Counted from the first letter of the stretch, positions 49,473 to 59,250 are shown. The stretch: DNA of 64,000 nt from SB11 sp037968475 (GCA_037968475.1 JBBKVO010000004.1:62001-126000); one strand, 5' to 3'. Notes: generated by a model not told the origin, from the sequence alone. A program made the numbers and translations.

Positions 49473-52004
49473 TTAAGCCTTTTGTATATCTGTATTTTCA
49501 AACTTGCTTAGTTTGCCTTTGTTTTTAAGGTATATCAATGCGCCACTTACAATAATAAGTACAATCATAAAAATGAATGAAATTATACCTCTAAATCGGG
49601 TTTCACTGGCGTCATACTTAAACTCTATTAAATGCTTGCCCGCAGGAACTTTCATAGCTCGTAATACATAATCACCTCTAAAATGCTCGACGGGTTGTCC
49701 GTCTACAAAGGCTTTCCAGCCGTCGCCATCAGGTTGCTCATAATATATTTCTGAAAAAACAGCCACTTGGTCTTTTGATGTGTTCGATTCATATTTCAGT
49801 TTGTGCGGTGCATAATCTAATAATTGTATACTAGCCGAAGGGTCTGCAGCAGGAGTAAACCCATTCCAATCTTCAGGTAGGTTTTTCTTCTGTACTATAA
49901 GGGTTTGAGCAGGCTCAAATACATTTGTACTATCTACATTTAAAGCAGCCATTTCTTGATCGGCATTTTCAACCACTTTTACATTGTTTACAAACCAAGC
50001 ATTGCCCATAGGGTTTTTTAGTGGCCTTTGTATTGTTTCGCCTTGTCCGCCATCAACAATAAGGTATTTAGTATTTAACATAGCCAATACCGATGGGTTC
50101 ATGGTATTTATTTGGTTCTCAATCAACTCTTGGTATTTACGCAATTTAGCACCGTGATATCCTCCAATAGAGTGGTGGTGGTAGCTTGTTTTCCAATCAG
50201 AAAACGGATTACCCGCTGCAAGGTTAAATACCCTAAAGTGGGTAGGGTCTTGCATTATTTGTTGGTCGACAGCCGAAGGGGCTATTATTGATTTTTTTGC
50301 AGCAGGAGTAACAAATTTATCTTTGTTAAGGTAGCGTTGGTTAAAACTCCAAAGGTCTATAACAATTAAAATGGCCACTGCAATAAGGGCTGTATTTACT
50401 CCTTTTAGTGTACCCTTTAGATATAAAAATATGACTAAAAATGCACCAGCAATAAATAATAATGAGCGTAAGGCATCTTTTTCCATCAATGCAGCGCGGT
50501 CATCAACCATTGCTGATAGTAACCAATCTGGTAAACCTCTAGTTACATCATTTACCGATTCAAAACTAAACAAGGTAGTAGGTGCAATAGCCATTATTAC
50601 TAACAATACACCAAAGCCTAAACCTGTATAGAGAAGAGGTTTTACAAGTCGTTCTTTATTTCCAGCTTTATAAATTTCAACCAAACCTAAAATAGCCAAA
50701 AGGCTAAAACCAATTTGCACCACACTTAGTGCCATTGATGGTGTTCGGAATTTGTTGAATACAGGCACAAAATCAAAAAAGAATTTATACACTATAGAGT
50801 TATTGCCCCATGCTAAAAGCAAAAACAAAACAGTTAAAATTATAATCCACCATTTTTCAACCTTTTGTGATGCTATCAAACCAAAAATGGCCAAAAAGCA
50901 TACAATAGCTCCAAAATATATAGGCCCGCCCACAAAAGGCTGCTTGCCCCAATATGCTTGGGCTGCATTTGCCAGCTGTCCGTATTGCGCATTATCCGTT
51001 ACATTATCTTGTAAGGCTTGTAATGTTTCACTATCCTTTCTGGGTTTAGGTTGTCCGCGTTTATCAAACTCATACGCTAGGTTTTGGCCATCACCGCCTG
51101 AAGCATTGGGTACTAAAAAGGTAAAAGACTCAGTAAGACCATAGCTCCATTGTGTGGCGTAGTTATAATCAAGTCCGTCCTTTTTCTTGTCAGTACTATT
51201 CGTTTCACCAGCCGAAGGAGCAGTAAGTTCTGATGCACCACCCCTTGTGGTTTCGTGTGAGGCATAGTAGGTGTTTATAACGCTAAGGTTAGGTAAGGCA
51301 CCCAATATTACAGCCACTAATAGCAATGGAATAGCCTTTAAAAGCAATTGGTTTTCATTTTTTACAATACAGTATAAGCCATAAAACAAACACATTACCA
51401 CCGCAGCAATAGCTGCATAGTAAGTTATTTGATAGTGCCCCATACCTATTTGGTAGTTAACACCAAAGGCAGTAGCAATAAAGCCCCATATATACTTTTT
51501 TTGGAAGATGAGATAGATACCCCCCATTAGCAAAGGCATCAAAGCAATATTAAATACCTTTTGCACGTGCCCTTGTTCTAAACTAAGTATATTAAAGGAC
51601 GAGAAAGCAAAAATGAAACTGCCCAGTGCTCCCAACCAAGGGTTAATGCCCAAAGCACAAAACAAAATATACATACCTATAAGGCTCCAAAAGATCACAT
51701 CAAACGAAAAGCCGTCAAAAGTTTCAGCAAAGGCATAAATAAGGTTAACCGAGTAGTTACCAGGGCCATTACTACCAACTGATGTGGGCATACCTGAAAA
51801 CATACTGTTAGTCCAGCCTATAAACTCACCCGTTTTTTCATAGTACTTTTCAGCCTCAACATTTAACGCCTTAGCAGAAAAGTCGTCATTCTGGTTCATC
51901 TTTTTGCCACTAAGTATCGGATAGCAATAAGCAACGGATACAACTAAGAAAAGTGCAATGATGGTGATATGCTGCTTGTTTTTGTTATAAAACTCTTTTA
52001 ACAT
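49473..52004 (-). CDS. YfhO family membrane protein
   Basis: 843 residues. About a dozen hydrophobic helices are followed by a soluble C-terminal domain and one last helix (IISFIFMIVLIIVSGALIYL). N-terminal AYCYPILSGKKMNQNDDFSAKALNVEAEKY, FAFSSFNILSLEQGHVQKVFNIALMPLL, and the late segment YDASETRFRGIISFI are the pattern of YfhO proteins. The GT-C-like topology suggests a transferase using a polyprenyl-linked sugar; Bacillus YfhO is linked to lipoteichoic acid glycosylation. In this organism it probably modifies surface glycans or proteins, inferred from its cluster. Confidence 0.88.
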   Translation of the reverse strand: MLKEFYNKNKQHITIIALFLVVSVAYCYPILSGKKMNQNDDFSAKALNVEAEKYYEKTGEFIGWTNSMFSGMPTSVGSNGPGNYSVNLIYAFAETFDGFSFDVIFWSLIGMYILFCALGINPWLGALGSFIFAFSSFNILSLEQGHVQKVFNIALMPLLMGGIYLIFQKKYIWGFIATAFGVNYQIGMGHYQITYYAAIAAVVMCLFYGLYCIVKNENQLLLKAIPLLLVAVILGALPNLSVINTYYASHETTRGGASELTAPSAGETNSTDKKKDGLDYNYATQWSYGLTESFTFLVPNASGGDGQNLAYEFDKRGQPKPRKDSETLQALQDNVTDNAQYGQLANAAQAYWGKQPFVGGPIYFGAIVCFLAIFGLIASQKVEKWWIIILTVLFLLLAWGNNSIVYKFFFDFVPVFNKFRTPSMALSVVQIGFSLLAILGLVEIYKAGNKERLVKPLLYTGLGFGVLLVIMAIAPTTLFSFESVNDVTRGLPDWLLSAMVDDRAALMEKDALRSLLFIAGAFLVIFLYLKGTLKGVNTALIAVAILIVIDLWSFNQRYLNKDKFVTPAAKKSIIAPSAVDQQIMQDPTHFRVFNLAAGNPFSDWKTSYHHHSIGGYHGAKLRKYQELIENQINTMNPSVLAMLNTKYLIVDGGQGETIQRPLKNPMGNAWFVNNVKVVENADQEMAALNVDSTNVFEPAQTLIVQKKNLPEDWNGFTPAADPSASIQLLDYAPHKLKYESNTSKDQVAVFSEIYYEQPDGDGWKAFVDGQPVEHFRGDYVLRAMKVPAGKHLIEFKYDASETRFRGIISFIFMIVLIIVSGALIYLKNKGKLSKFENTDIQKA

Positions 52005-52123
52005 ATTTGTTTGATTGTAAGGGTTTTGACTATTGTAGTGTACTGTGTTTTTATAAACGGTAATAATAGTACTAAACGTTTATTTTACAAAACATTGCAA
52101 TATGCATTATTATTACAACCTGT

Positions 52124-52687
52124 ATGCTGTTGTTGATAGATAATTACGATTCGTTTACCTACAACCTAAAAGACTATTTTGGGCAGTTGGGGCAAACCTG
52201 CATGGTGGTGCGCAATGATGAGATGGATTTGGAGGAGATAAAACAACTAAATTTCGATAGTATAGTGTTGTCTCCGGGACCTCAACGTCCTGCTGATGCC
52301 GGTATACTAATGCCGTTGTTGCAAGCTTTTCATACACAATATCCTATTTTAGGTATTTGCCTTGGCCATCAGGCTATTGGTGAATTATTTGGTGCTGAAT
52401 TGGTAAAAGCATCATACCCCATGCACGGCAAAGTTTCAGAAGTGGTACACAATTCGCAGGGTATATTAAAAAATATTCCGAGCCCGTTTAAAGTATGTCG
52501 GTATCATTCTTTAGAGTTGGTTAGTGTTGAAAACACACCATTGCAGGCGCTTGCTTATACCGCTAAAAACGAGGTGATGGCTATAAAACACAAGCAGTTA
52601 CCGCTATGGGGGGTACAGTTTCATCCTGAAGCTATTTTGACCCAATATGGTATGGTATTATTAAAAAACTGGTTAAGTTTATTGTAA
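52124..52687 (+). CDS. Glutamine amidotransferase, anthranilate or aminodeoxychorismate synthase component II
   Basis: 187 residues. LLLIDNYDSFTYNLKDYFGQLG begins the class I amidotransferase. The nucleophile cysteine is in ILGICLGHQAIGELFG, and the catalytic H-x-E in WGVQFHPEAILTQYG. LSPGPQRPADAG matches the TrpG/PabA family. It supplies ammonia to TrpE or PabB; neither is in the window, and no other trp or folate genes are near, so the pathway cannot be assigned (in many bacteria one such subunit serves both). Confidence 0.9.
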   Translation: MLLLIDNYDSFTYNLKDYFGQLGQTCMVVRNDEMDLEEIKQLNFDSIVLSPGPQRPADAGILMPLLQAFHTQYPILGICLGHQAIGELFGAELVKASYPMHGKVSEVVHNSQGILKNIPSPFKVCRYHSLELVSVENTPLQALAYTAKNEVMAIKHKQLPLWGVQFHPEAILTQYGMVLLKNWLSLL

Positions 52688-52726
52688 TAAGACATAAAAC
52701 GTATGGATTTTGAATAGCTGAATATT

Positions 52727-52734
52727 TATATTTG
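52727..52734 (+). promoter_or_regulatory. Possible -7 box of the hydrolase gene
   Basis: TATATTTG, 24 bases before the ATG at 52758. No correctly spaced -33 element. Confidence 0.35.
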
Positions 52735-52757
52735 CTGATTGTTAAAAAATAACATAA

Positions 52758-53537
52758 ATGAATTACACCCTAAAGGAGCAAGGAAAGTTTAAGTATATTG
52801 ATGAAGGTGAAGGTGAAATACTGCTGTTACTGCACGGTTTGTTTGGGGCTTTGAGTAACTGGAAGGATGTTATTGAGCGTTTTTCGGGCAGATACAAAGT
52901 AGTAATTCCCATGATGCCTATTTACGATATGCCTTTGCTAACAACTAGCGTTAAAGGACTTTCTAAATTTGTTGAAGATTTTGTAGCGGAAATGGGATAT
53001 ACTAAAATGACAGTTTTAGGTAATTCATTAGGCGGGCACGTAGCATTAGTATACTCACTAAATAATCAACACAACATACATAGTATGGTACTTACAGGCA
53101 GTAGCGGCTTGTATGAAAATGCTATGGGAGGATCGTATCCTAAGCGAGGTGATTATGAGTATATGAAAAAGAAAGTTGAATATACTTTTTATGATCCTGC
53201 AACTGCTACAAAAGAATTAGTTGACGAAGTGTTTGAGATTACTAATGACCGCATGAAAGTGTTAAAAACACTTGCTATGGCAAAATCGGCCATACGCCAC
53301 AATATGCGTAAAGACGTTAGTAAGATAAATGTGCCAGTATGCCTTATTTGGGGAAAAGACGATAAAATTACCCCTCCCGAAGTTGCCGAAGAATTTTTAC
53401 AATTATTGCCCAAAGCAGAATTGCATTGGGTAGATAAATGCGGCCATGCCCCAATGATGGAGCAATCGGCAGCGTTTAATGAAATTCTGGATGACTTTCT
53501 TACGCGGATGTACAGCAAAACCACAATAGCCCAATAA
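52758..53537 (+). CDS. Alpha/beta hydrolase
   Basis: 259 residues. HGLFGALSNWKDVIERF gives the oxyanion hole. Nucleophile serine is in VLGNSLGGHVALVYSL, the acid in LIWGKDDKITPPEVAEEF and the histidine in HWVDKCGHAPMMEQSAAF. The triad is complete. The substrate is not evident. Its stop codon TAA is followed directly by the ATG of the CBS gene, so the two are likely to be translated together. This neighbour pair is common in Bacteroidota upstream of nadK and bamA. Confidence 0.9.
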   Translation: MNYTLKEQGKFKYIDEGEGEILLLLHGLFGALSNWKDVIERFSGRYKVVIPMMPIYDMPLLTTSVKGLSKFVEDFVAEMGYTKMTVLGNSLGGHVALVYSLNNQHNIHSMVLTGSSGLYENAMGGSYPKRGDYEYMKKKVEYTFYDPATATKELVDEVFEITNDRMKVLKTLAMAKSAIRHNMRKDVSKINVPVCLIWGKDDKITPPEVAEEFLQLLPKAELHWVDKCGHAPMMEQSAAFNEILDDFLTRMYSKTTIAQ

Positions 53538-54200
53538 ATGATTGCCAAGCAATTATTATCACAAAGGCTATTTCCCTTAAAAATTACTGATACCTGTGGA
53601 AAAGCGTTAGATTTTATGAATGAATCTGACATTGCTTTTTTACCCGTAATTAACATCGACAAACATATAGGTTATGTAGCCGTATCAGATTTGTTAGATG
53701 CGGATACGGATGAGCCAATTACAGCATATATAAATAACGCAGTAATATCTAAAGTACATATAAATCAACATTTTTTTGAAATCATTACCATTTTTAGCGA
53801 GATAAACTCATCCACCATATCAGTAGTTGATGATGACGATAAGTTTGTAGGCATAATTGCCGCTAAAGAATTGGTAAACAAATTGGCATCGGTAAATGCC
53901 TTTAGTCAGCCGGGTAGTATCATTACCCTCGAAGTGCCATCTATTAGCTACTCACTTAGCGAAATCTCAAGAATTATAGAATACAATAACGCCAAAATTT
54001 TAAGCCTTTACGTAAATACGGTTGAAGATGCACCTGCACAACTGCAAATAAGCATAAAACTAAATACCGCCGATATTAAATCAGTTCTTGCTACCTTTGC
54101 GCGCTACGGCTACCCAATAGTAGCCTCGTATTTTCGTGATGTTGACGACGATAGTTTAAACGACCGTTACAACTCACTGATGAAATTTTTGGATATTTAA
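53538..54200 (+). CDS. CBS-domain pair protein
   Basis: 220 residues. Two CBS motifs: residues 1-60 (ITDTCGKALDFMNESDIAFLPVINIDKHIGYVAVSDLL) and 61-115 (HFFEIITIFSEINSSTISVVDDDDKFVGIIAAKEL). The remaining part (ITLEVPSISYSLSEISRIIEYNNAKILSLYV) looks like an ACT-like domain. CBS pairs bind adenine nucleotides, so this may sense energy or nucleotide status. It lies two genes before nadK. Its stop overlaps the following ATG by one base (TAATG). Confidence 0.85.
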   Translation: MIAKQLLSQRLFPLKITDTCGKALDFMNESDIAFLPVINIDKHIGYVAVSDLLDADTDEPITAYINNAVISKVHINQHFFEIITIFSEINSSTISVVDDDDKFVGIIAAKELVNKLASVNAFSQPGSIITLEVPSISYSLSEISRIIEYNNAKILSLYVNTVEDAPAQLQISIKLNTADIKSVLATFARYGYPIVASYFRDVDDDSLNDRYNSLMKFLDI

Positions 54201-55621
54201 TGCCCAAAGTAAACCGCATTTTATTTTTCCTTATAGGGGCAATATTTTGTTTTTTTCCCTTTAGCAACAAACTGCAAGCGCAAAATGCAGTTGATGATAG
54301 CCTATATATAATAGGTAAAATACAGCTAAATGGTAATGAGCAAACCAAACCCTATATTGTATTGCGCGAATTAGCTTTTAAAACAGGCGATACCCTTACC
54401 GAAAGTAAATTACAACTTTTAAGGCTTAGAGGAACACGCCAAATATTCAACCTCAAACTATTCACCTCAGTAAATATAGAAATAGCACCAAAAGATAGCA
54501 CAGGTGTAACCCAAGTTAATATATACCTAAAAGAACGTTGGTACTTATTTATAGTGCCAATACTAGAAGTAGGGGATAGAAATTTTAACCAATGGTGGAT
54601 ATCGAAAAGGCTAGACAGGCTTAACTATGGCATGAGTATTACCCGTTTTAATATGCGCGGGCGCAATGAAACCATACGAGTAAACCTTCAAAGCGGTTTC
54701 ACGCGTAAAGCATCGTTGGATTATAGTTTCCCTTATATCAATAAAAAATTAACCATTGGGGCTGCAATAAATTTCACCTACTCTGATAACAAAGAAGTGT
54801 GGTATAAAACAGAAAAAAATAAGCTACAGTTTTATCGCGACCCTAATATGGTACTGTACCGCAGATATAAAAGTGGTTTAGAATTTACGTACAGAAAAAA
54901 AATATATGCCACACAAACATTAGGTGCTGAGTATAATAAACTTTGGGTGGCAGATACGGTAACTCACACCGAGTTGAACCCTGGTTTTTTTGGTGATAGT
55001 CTCACCAAGCAAACAAGTATATATACTTACTACAAGTATGTAAATGATATGCGTGATTTTAGAGCCTATGCACTAAATGGATATATGCTATCAGTAGAAG
55101 TTGGAAATTACTCATTTTTAAGTGGGCAAAAACCTATAATAGCCGTGTACTTTACCGGCGAATTTTATAAAAAAATAGCTCCACGCAATTATTTAAGTGT
55201 AAGCCTTGCAGGCAAATACTCATCCACTAAAACACAACCTTACAATTTATACAAAGCCTTTGGTTATGGTTATTTTGTACGTGGTTTTGAATATTATGTG
55301 GTTGATGGGCAACACTTTGCACTGGCAAAAGTTAATTATCGCTACAATGTATTGCGCCAAAAACAAGTAACCTTAAATACTACTAAACTAAAAAAATTCC
55401 GTACCATACCCTTTGCAGCATACCTAAAAGCATACTACGATGCAGGATATGTTGATAATCCAAATGCAGCTGTTGATAATACATTTACCAACACCTATTT
55501 AGGTGGCTTTGGGGTAGGCATAGACTTAGTAACCTATTACGATAGGGTATTTATGTTTGAATATTCTTTTAACAATAAAGGGCAAAGTGGCTTATTTTTG
55601 CATTACACCATGATGTTTTAA
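54200..55621 (+). CDS. POTRA-domain outer-membrane barrel protein (Omp85-like)
   Basis: 473 residues with a signal peptide through NKLQAQ. One POTRA-like domain (about 35-115): IGKIQLNGNEQTKPYIVLRELAFKTGD followed by LRLRGTRQIFNLKLFTSVNIEI. A beta barrel follows, ending FLHYTMMF. The PYIVLRELAFKTGD strand-helix pattern is as in BamA/TamA. It is much smaller than BamA, with a single POTRA domain, so it may be a member of the TamA- or patatin-like group that has only the barrel part. The gene overlaps the CBS gene by one base. Confidence 0.8.
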   Translation: MPKVNRILFFLIGAIFCFFPFSNKLQAQNAVDDSLYIIGKIQLNGNEQTKPYIVLRELAFKTGDTLTESKLQLLRLRGTRQIFNLKLFTSVNIEIAPKDSTGVTQVNIYLKERWYLFIVPILEVGDRNFNQWWISKRLDRLNYGMSITRFNMRGRNETIRVNLQSGFTRKASLDYSFPYINKKLTIGAAINFTYSDNKEVWYKTEKNKLQFYRDPNMVLYRRYKSGLEFTYRKKIYATQTLGAEYNKLWVADTVTHTELNPGFFGDSLTKQTSIYTYYKYVNDMRDFRAYALNGYMLSVEVGNYSFLSGQKPIIAVYFTGEFYKKIAPRNYLSVSLAGKYSSTKTQPYNLYKAFGYGYFVRGFEYYVVDGQHFALAKVNYRYNVLRQKQVTLNTTKLKKFRTIPFAAYLKAYYDAGYVDNPNAAVDNTFTNTYLGGFGVGIDLVTYYDRVFMFEYSFNNKGQSGLFLHYTMMF

Positions 55622-55642
55622 TTTTTTTAAAACCTACAATAC

Positions 55643-56536
55643 ATGAAAATAGCCATATATGGCAGAAATCTTAAAGAAGATGGGAGCAATGATTTTGTAA
55701 AAACATTAGCTGCTTTTTTTGCTGATAACCATATTGTAGCCTACGTACATAAATATATATATACAAGGTTTACAGAATTAACTAAAGATATATCATTAGC
55801 TGTTGAGGTTTTTGGCGATGACGATTTTGCTAACCTTGATGCTGATTATCTGATATCAATGGGTGGTGATGGTACTTTGCTGGATACAGTAGCCCTTGTT
55901 AAAAATAGAAACATACCCATATTAGGAATAAACACAGGAAGGCTGGGTTTTTTAGCCAATGTGGGTCAAACCGAAGTGGAAGAGGCGTTATCCGATTTAA
56001 TAAAGGGGTATTACACCATAGATTCTCGCTCGCTACTATATTTAGAAAGTAACGATTCTTACTTTGGCGGTTTGCATTATGCCCTCAACGATTTTGTGGT
56101 ACATAAAAACGATTCATCATCAATGATAGTAGTAAATACGTTCTTAAATGGTGAGTTTTTAAATGCTTATTGGGCTGATGGCCTTATAATTTCTACACCA
56201 ACAGGCTCTACAGGGTACTCACTTAGTTGTGGTGGGCCAATACTATTTCCCCATTCAGAAAGCTTCGCAATTACCCCTATTGCTCCCCATAATTTAAACG
56301 TGCGCCCCATAGTAGTTTCCGATAAAAATATTATATCATTTGAAGTTGAAGGAAGAAGTAGCTCATTTCTTATAAGCCTTGATTCACGCTCAGTTTCAGT
56401 ACCTTATACATCACAACTGGCGATAAGAAAAGGTGATGTAGAATTGAATTTAGTGCAGCTGAAAGACCATAATTATTTAAAGACTTTAAGACGCAAATTA
56501 ATGTGGGGATTAGACAAGAGAAACTTTACTAAATAA
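55643..56536 (+). CDS. nadK: NAD kinase
   Basis: 297 residues. Phosphorylates NAD to NADP with ATP or polyphosphate. MGGDGTLLDTVAL (G74, G75, D76) is the catalytic GGDG motif, ILGINTGRLGFLANV the second, and DGLIISTPTGSTGYSLSCGGPI the third with a T-P-T-G-S-T-G-Y-S signature. The C-terminal PHNLNVRPIVVSD is also conserved. The gene is 21 bases after the Omp85-like gene, in the envelope gene run. Confidence 0.96.
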   Translation: MKIAIYGRNLKEDGSNDFVKTLAAFFADNHIVAYVHKYIYTRFTELTKDISLAVEVFGDDDFANLDADYLISMGGDGTLLDTVALVKNRNIPILGINTGRLGFLANVGQTEVEEALSDLIKGYYTIDSRSLLYLESNDSYFGGLHYALNDFVVHKNDSSSMIVVNTFLNGEFLNAYWADGLIISTPTGSTGYSLSCGGPILFPHSESFAITPIAPHNLNVRPIVVSDKNIISFEVEGRSSSFLISLDSRSVSVPYTSQLAIRKGDVELNLVQLKDHNYLKTLRRKLMWGLDKRNFTK

Positions 56537-56597
56537 TTAAATATGCACTTATTAGGAAAGTTTTTTAAAAATTAATAGATATTTACTTTACAAAGCC

Positions 56598-56605
56598 TAT
56601 ATTTG
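56598..56605 (+). promoter_or_regulatory. Possible -7 box before the first DUF6089 gene
   Basis: TATATTTG lies 19 bases before the ATG at 56624, giving a leader of about 12 bases. Fits TAnnTTTG; no TTG at -33. Confidence 0.4.
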
Positions 56606-56623
56606 TGCCAATCGTATTTTACC

Positions 56624-57424
56624 ATGATGAAGATTAAAAACTTACTACTGGTTGCTATTATAGCTATCACTACAACAAGTGTCAACGCTCAAGATAGAGA
56701 GTGGGGAGGGTTCTTAGGAATTTCCGGATATAATGGAGATCTGGCTCAATCACCAATACCCATTAGAGGTATGCGCCCTGCTGTTGGAGGGTTTTATCGC
56801 TATAACTTTAATACTCATTGGGCTACAAAAGTGGGTCTTAATTTAGGTTATATAGCTAGTTATGATAGGTATAGTGGTAAAGGCACTGATCGTGAATTTC
56901 GTAATCTTAGTTTTCACTCACCATTAGTTGAGTTATCATTTGTAGGCGAATACAATTTCATGAAATATGTTTCAGGTTCACGCAAATACAGGTCAACACC
57001 TTATGTATTTGGTGGTGTTGCCTTATTCTACTTCGATCCTCAAACCAATTTCCGAGGCACCAACTATCACTTACGTGATTTTGTTACTGAACAAAGTAAA
57101 GTGGATGGTGTATATAGCCCTGTACAATTGGCTATACCCATCGGAGCAGGTTATAAATTTAGTGTAGGTAAGAAAAAACTTTGGAACTTTGGTTTTGAAG
57201 TTGGATACCGCTTCACCTTTACCGATCATTTGGATGATGTTAGTGGCGACTTGCCTTCTAATTACAATACATCACTTCCTGCTGCCGATAAACAACTTGC
57301 TTATCGCGGTTACGGAAAATGGCATACTACATGGCCTCGTGGTAATCCAAAAACTAATGATGGATACTTCTTCTTCGGTGTAAGCCTTAGTAAAACCATT
57401 CGTAAATTCGAGTGTAGGTTTTAA
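56624..57424 (+). CDS. DUF6089-like outer-membrane protein, copy 1
   Basis: About 266 residues from ATG at 56624; a frame with 7 more residues lacks a good signal. The signal peptide ends TTTSVNAQ. The opening WGGFLGISGYNGDLAQSPIPIRGMRPAVGGFYRYNF and FGFEVGYRFTFTDHLDDVSGDL are shared with the two following genes. These predicted barrels occur in tandem between nadK and uppS/bamA in many Bacteroidota. The role is unknown; an envelope assembly function is plausible from the position. A terminator follows at 57446-57477. Confidence 0.85.
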   Translation: MMKIKNLLLVAIIAITTTSVNAQDREWGGFLGISGYNGDLAQSPIPIRGMRPAVGGFYRYNFNTHWATKVGLNLGYIASYDRYSGKGTDREFRNLSFHSPLVELSFVGEYNFMKYVSGSRKYRSTPYVFGGVALFYFDPQTNFRGTNYHLRDFVTEQSKVDGVYSPVQLAIPIGAGYKFSVGKKKLWNFGFEVGYRFTFTDHLDDVSGDLPSNYNTSLPAADKQLAYRGYGKWHTTWPRGNPKTNDGYFFFGVSLSKTIRKFECRF

Positions 57425-57445
57425 CGAAAAATTAAAGATATTTGT

Positions 57446-57477
57446 AAACGGGTCAAGCTTATTAGTTTGACCCGTTT
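57446..57477 (+). terminator. Rho-independent terminator
   Basis: AAACGGGTCAA (57446-57456) pairs perfectly with TTGACCCGTTT (57467-57477), 10-base loop, followed by TTTA. Confidence 0.8.
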
Positions 57478-57526
57478 TTATTTATATAATATTTAAGATT
57501 ATTGTACGTTTATACTTTACTAGAAC

Positions 57527-58366
57527 ATGTTTTTAAAACGTTTATTTTTAGCTGTAGGGCTTATTAGCACTTTGGGGTTAAGTGCCCAGTCGAATGTTGA
57601 AGTTGGGCTAATGCTTGGTGGAACTAACTATACGGGTGATATGACTGATACCCGTTTTAAGGAGTTTAACTTTGCAGGTGGCATTTTATTGCGATACAAC
57701 CCCAACTATAATTTCTCGATAAGAGGAAATTTTTTCTATGGAAAAATAAGTGGCGATGATAAAAACCTTAGCGACCCTGAGCTTAGAAAACGTAATCTGA
57801 ATTTCTTTTCACCACTTATTGAGTTTTCAGGACAAGTAGAGTGGAATATATTAGGTTTTGATGCTTTGGGTAAAAAAGGAAACAAAGGTTTTTCACCATA
57901 CTTATTTGCAGGCATAGGCTTGTTCAAATTCAATCCCCAAACAAAACTTAATGATAGCACTTTTGAGCTACAGCCTTTAGCCACCGAAGGGCAGGGTTCA
58001 ACCCCCTTACAAGGCCGTAAAAAGTATGCACTTACACAAGTATCAATACCCATTGGTGTAGGTATTAAATTTAGGTTGGCACCACAATTGGTAGTAGGTA
58101 TAGAGTATGGCCCTAGGTTTACGTTTACCGATTATTTAGATGATGTGAGTTTAACTTATGTTGACCCACAAATACTACTGGCTCAAAATGGTGATTATTC
58201 ACGAAGACTTGCAAACAGAAGTGGTGAAGATAAAGGCCCCTATGATATTATTGATCGTAGAGGTCAACAAAGAGGCGACAGGAAATCTCGCGATTGGTAT
58301 AACTGGTTTGGAGTTACCTTAACATATACAATTAATCTTAGAAAAGTAAAGTGTTTCGAATTTTAA
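57527..58366 (+). CDS. DUF6089-like outer-membrane protein, copy 2
   Basis: 279 residues, signal peptide ending GLSAQ. VGLMLGGTNYTGDMTDTRF, IEYGPRFTFTDYLDDVSL and GVTLTYTINLRKVKCFEF at the end repeat the plan of copy 1. The third copy begins 16 bases before this stop codon in another frame, so they are translated from one message. Function unknown; probable barrel in the outer membrane. Confidence 0.85.
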   Translation: MFLKRLFLAVGLISTLGLSAQSNVEVGLMLGGTNYTGDMTDTRFKEFNFAGGILLRYNPNYNFSIRGNFFYGKISGDDKNLSDPELRKRNLNFFSPLIEFSGQVEWNILGFDALGKKGNKGFSPYLFAGIGLFKFNPQTKLNDSTFELQPLATEGQGSTPLQGRKKYALTQVSIPIGVGIKFRLAPQLVVGIEYGPRFTFTDYLDDVSLTYVDPQILLAQNGDYSRRLANRSGEDKGPYDIIDRRGQQRGDRKSRDWYNWFGVTLTYTINLRKVKCFEF

Positions 58367-59214
58367 GAGAGCAAAACAAAGTATATTTATTATTAACAGT
58401 AATATCATTATCATTCCTAACTACAAAAGGGCAGAAGTGGGAGATAGGGGGGCTACTGGGTGCTAGCAATTATATAGGTGATATATCAAAAGACCCTAAT
58501 ATAAAACAAACTCAACCTGCAGCAAATTTTTGGGTGCGACATAACCTTGATAGGCACTTTTCGTATCGCATGGGTTTAGGCTTTGGACGTATTACGGCTG
58601 CCGATTCATTATACTCAGGCAATAAGCTTAGAGGTTTAAATTTTAGGTCTAATATCATAGAATTTTCAAATATTTTCGAGTTTCATTACAACCCCTTTGG
58701 GCGCGCACACCCCCAAAATAAAAGATCTACCTTCTACGTATTGGCAGGCATCAGTTTTTTCTATTTCAACCCTCAGAGCAAACTCAACGGTAAGTGGATT
58801 AGTTTACAACCTTTAGGTACCGAAGGACAAAACTTAGATAAAGGGCATGGGCCTTACTCAAAAATAAGCGTATCGGTACCTATGGGTGCCGGTGTTAAAT
58901 ACAAATTAACCCCCAACTGGATATTTGGTTTTGAAATAGGCTATCGCTACACCTTTACTGATTATTTGGATGATGTAAGCGGCACATACCCCAATTTAGC
59001 TTCTCTTAGAGCTACAAATGGAGGAGCTGCGGTTGCATTTTCAGACCCTACAAGTAGAACGTTATCAAAAGCAGTAAGTACAGAAGGCGATATGCGGGGC
59101 GACTCTCACTTAAAAGATTGGTACATATTTTCAGGCATTACAATTTCATATAGGTTTACACCAATTAGGTGTTGGGATACCAGAAAGCGTAAGAGATTTA
59201 ATTTAGTTGATTAA
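58351..59214 (+). CDS. DUF6089-like outer-membrane protein, copy 3
   Basis: 287 residues from GTG at 58351, which overlaps the end of copy 2 by 16 bases; no ATG lies near. The signal peptide ends LTTKGQ, fitting a GTG start. IGGLLGASNYIGDISKDPN and FGFEIGYRYTFTDYLDDVSGTYPN match copies 1 and 2. It ends PIRCWDTRKRKRFNLVD. The three proteins are more alike in these conserved segments than elsewhere, indicating old duplications. Confidence 0.83.
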   Translation: MFRILREQNKVYLLLTVISLSFLTTKGQKWEIGGLLGASNYIGDISKDPNIKQTQPAANFWVRHNLDRHFSYRMGLGFGRITAADSLYSGNKLRGLNFRSNIIEFSNIFEFHYNPFGRAHPQNKRSTFYVLAGISFFYFNPQSKLNGKWISLQPLGTEGQNLDKGHGPYSKISVSVPMGAGVKYKLTPNWIFGFEIGYRYTFTDYLDDVSGTYPNLASLRATNGGAAVAFSDPTSRTLSKAVSTEGDMRGDSHLKDWYIFSGITISYRFTPIRCWDTRKRKRFNLVD

Positions 59215-59219
59215 CTTTG
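59212..59219 (+). promoter_or_regulatory. Possible -7 box for uppS-bamA
   Basis: TAACTTTG, overlapping the copy 3 stop codon region and 31 bases before uppS. No proper -33 box. Confidence 0.35.
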
Positions 59220-59250
59220 CAACTTTCGTAAAAAAAATCAGCAACTAGCT

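Noticed and set aside
52124..52687. Calling the amidotransferase trpG
   Set aside because: No trpE, pabB or other pathway gene is near; pabA is equally possible.
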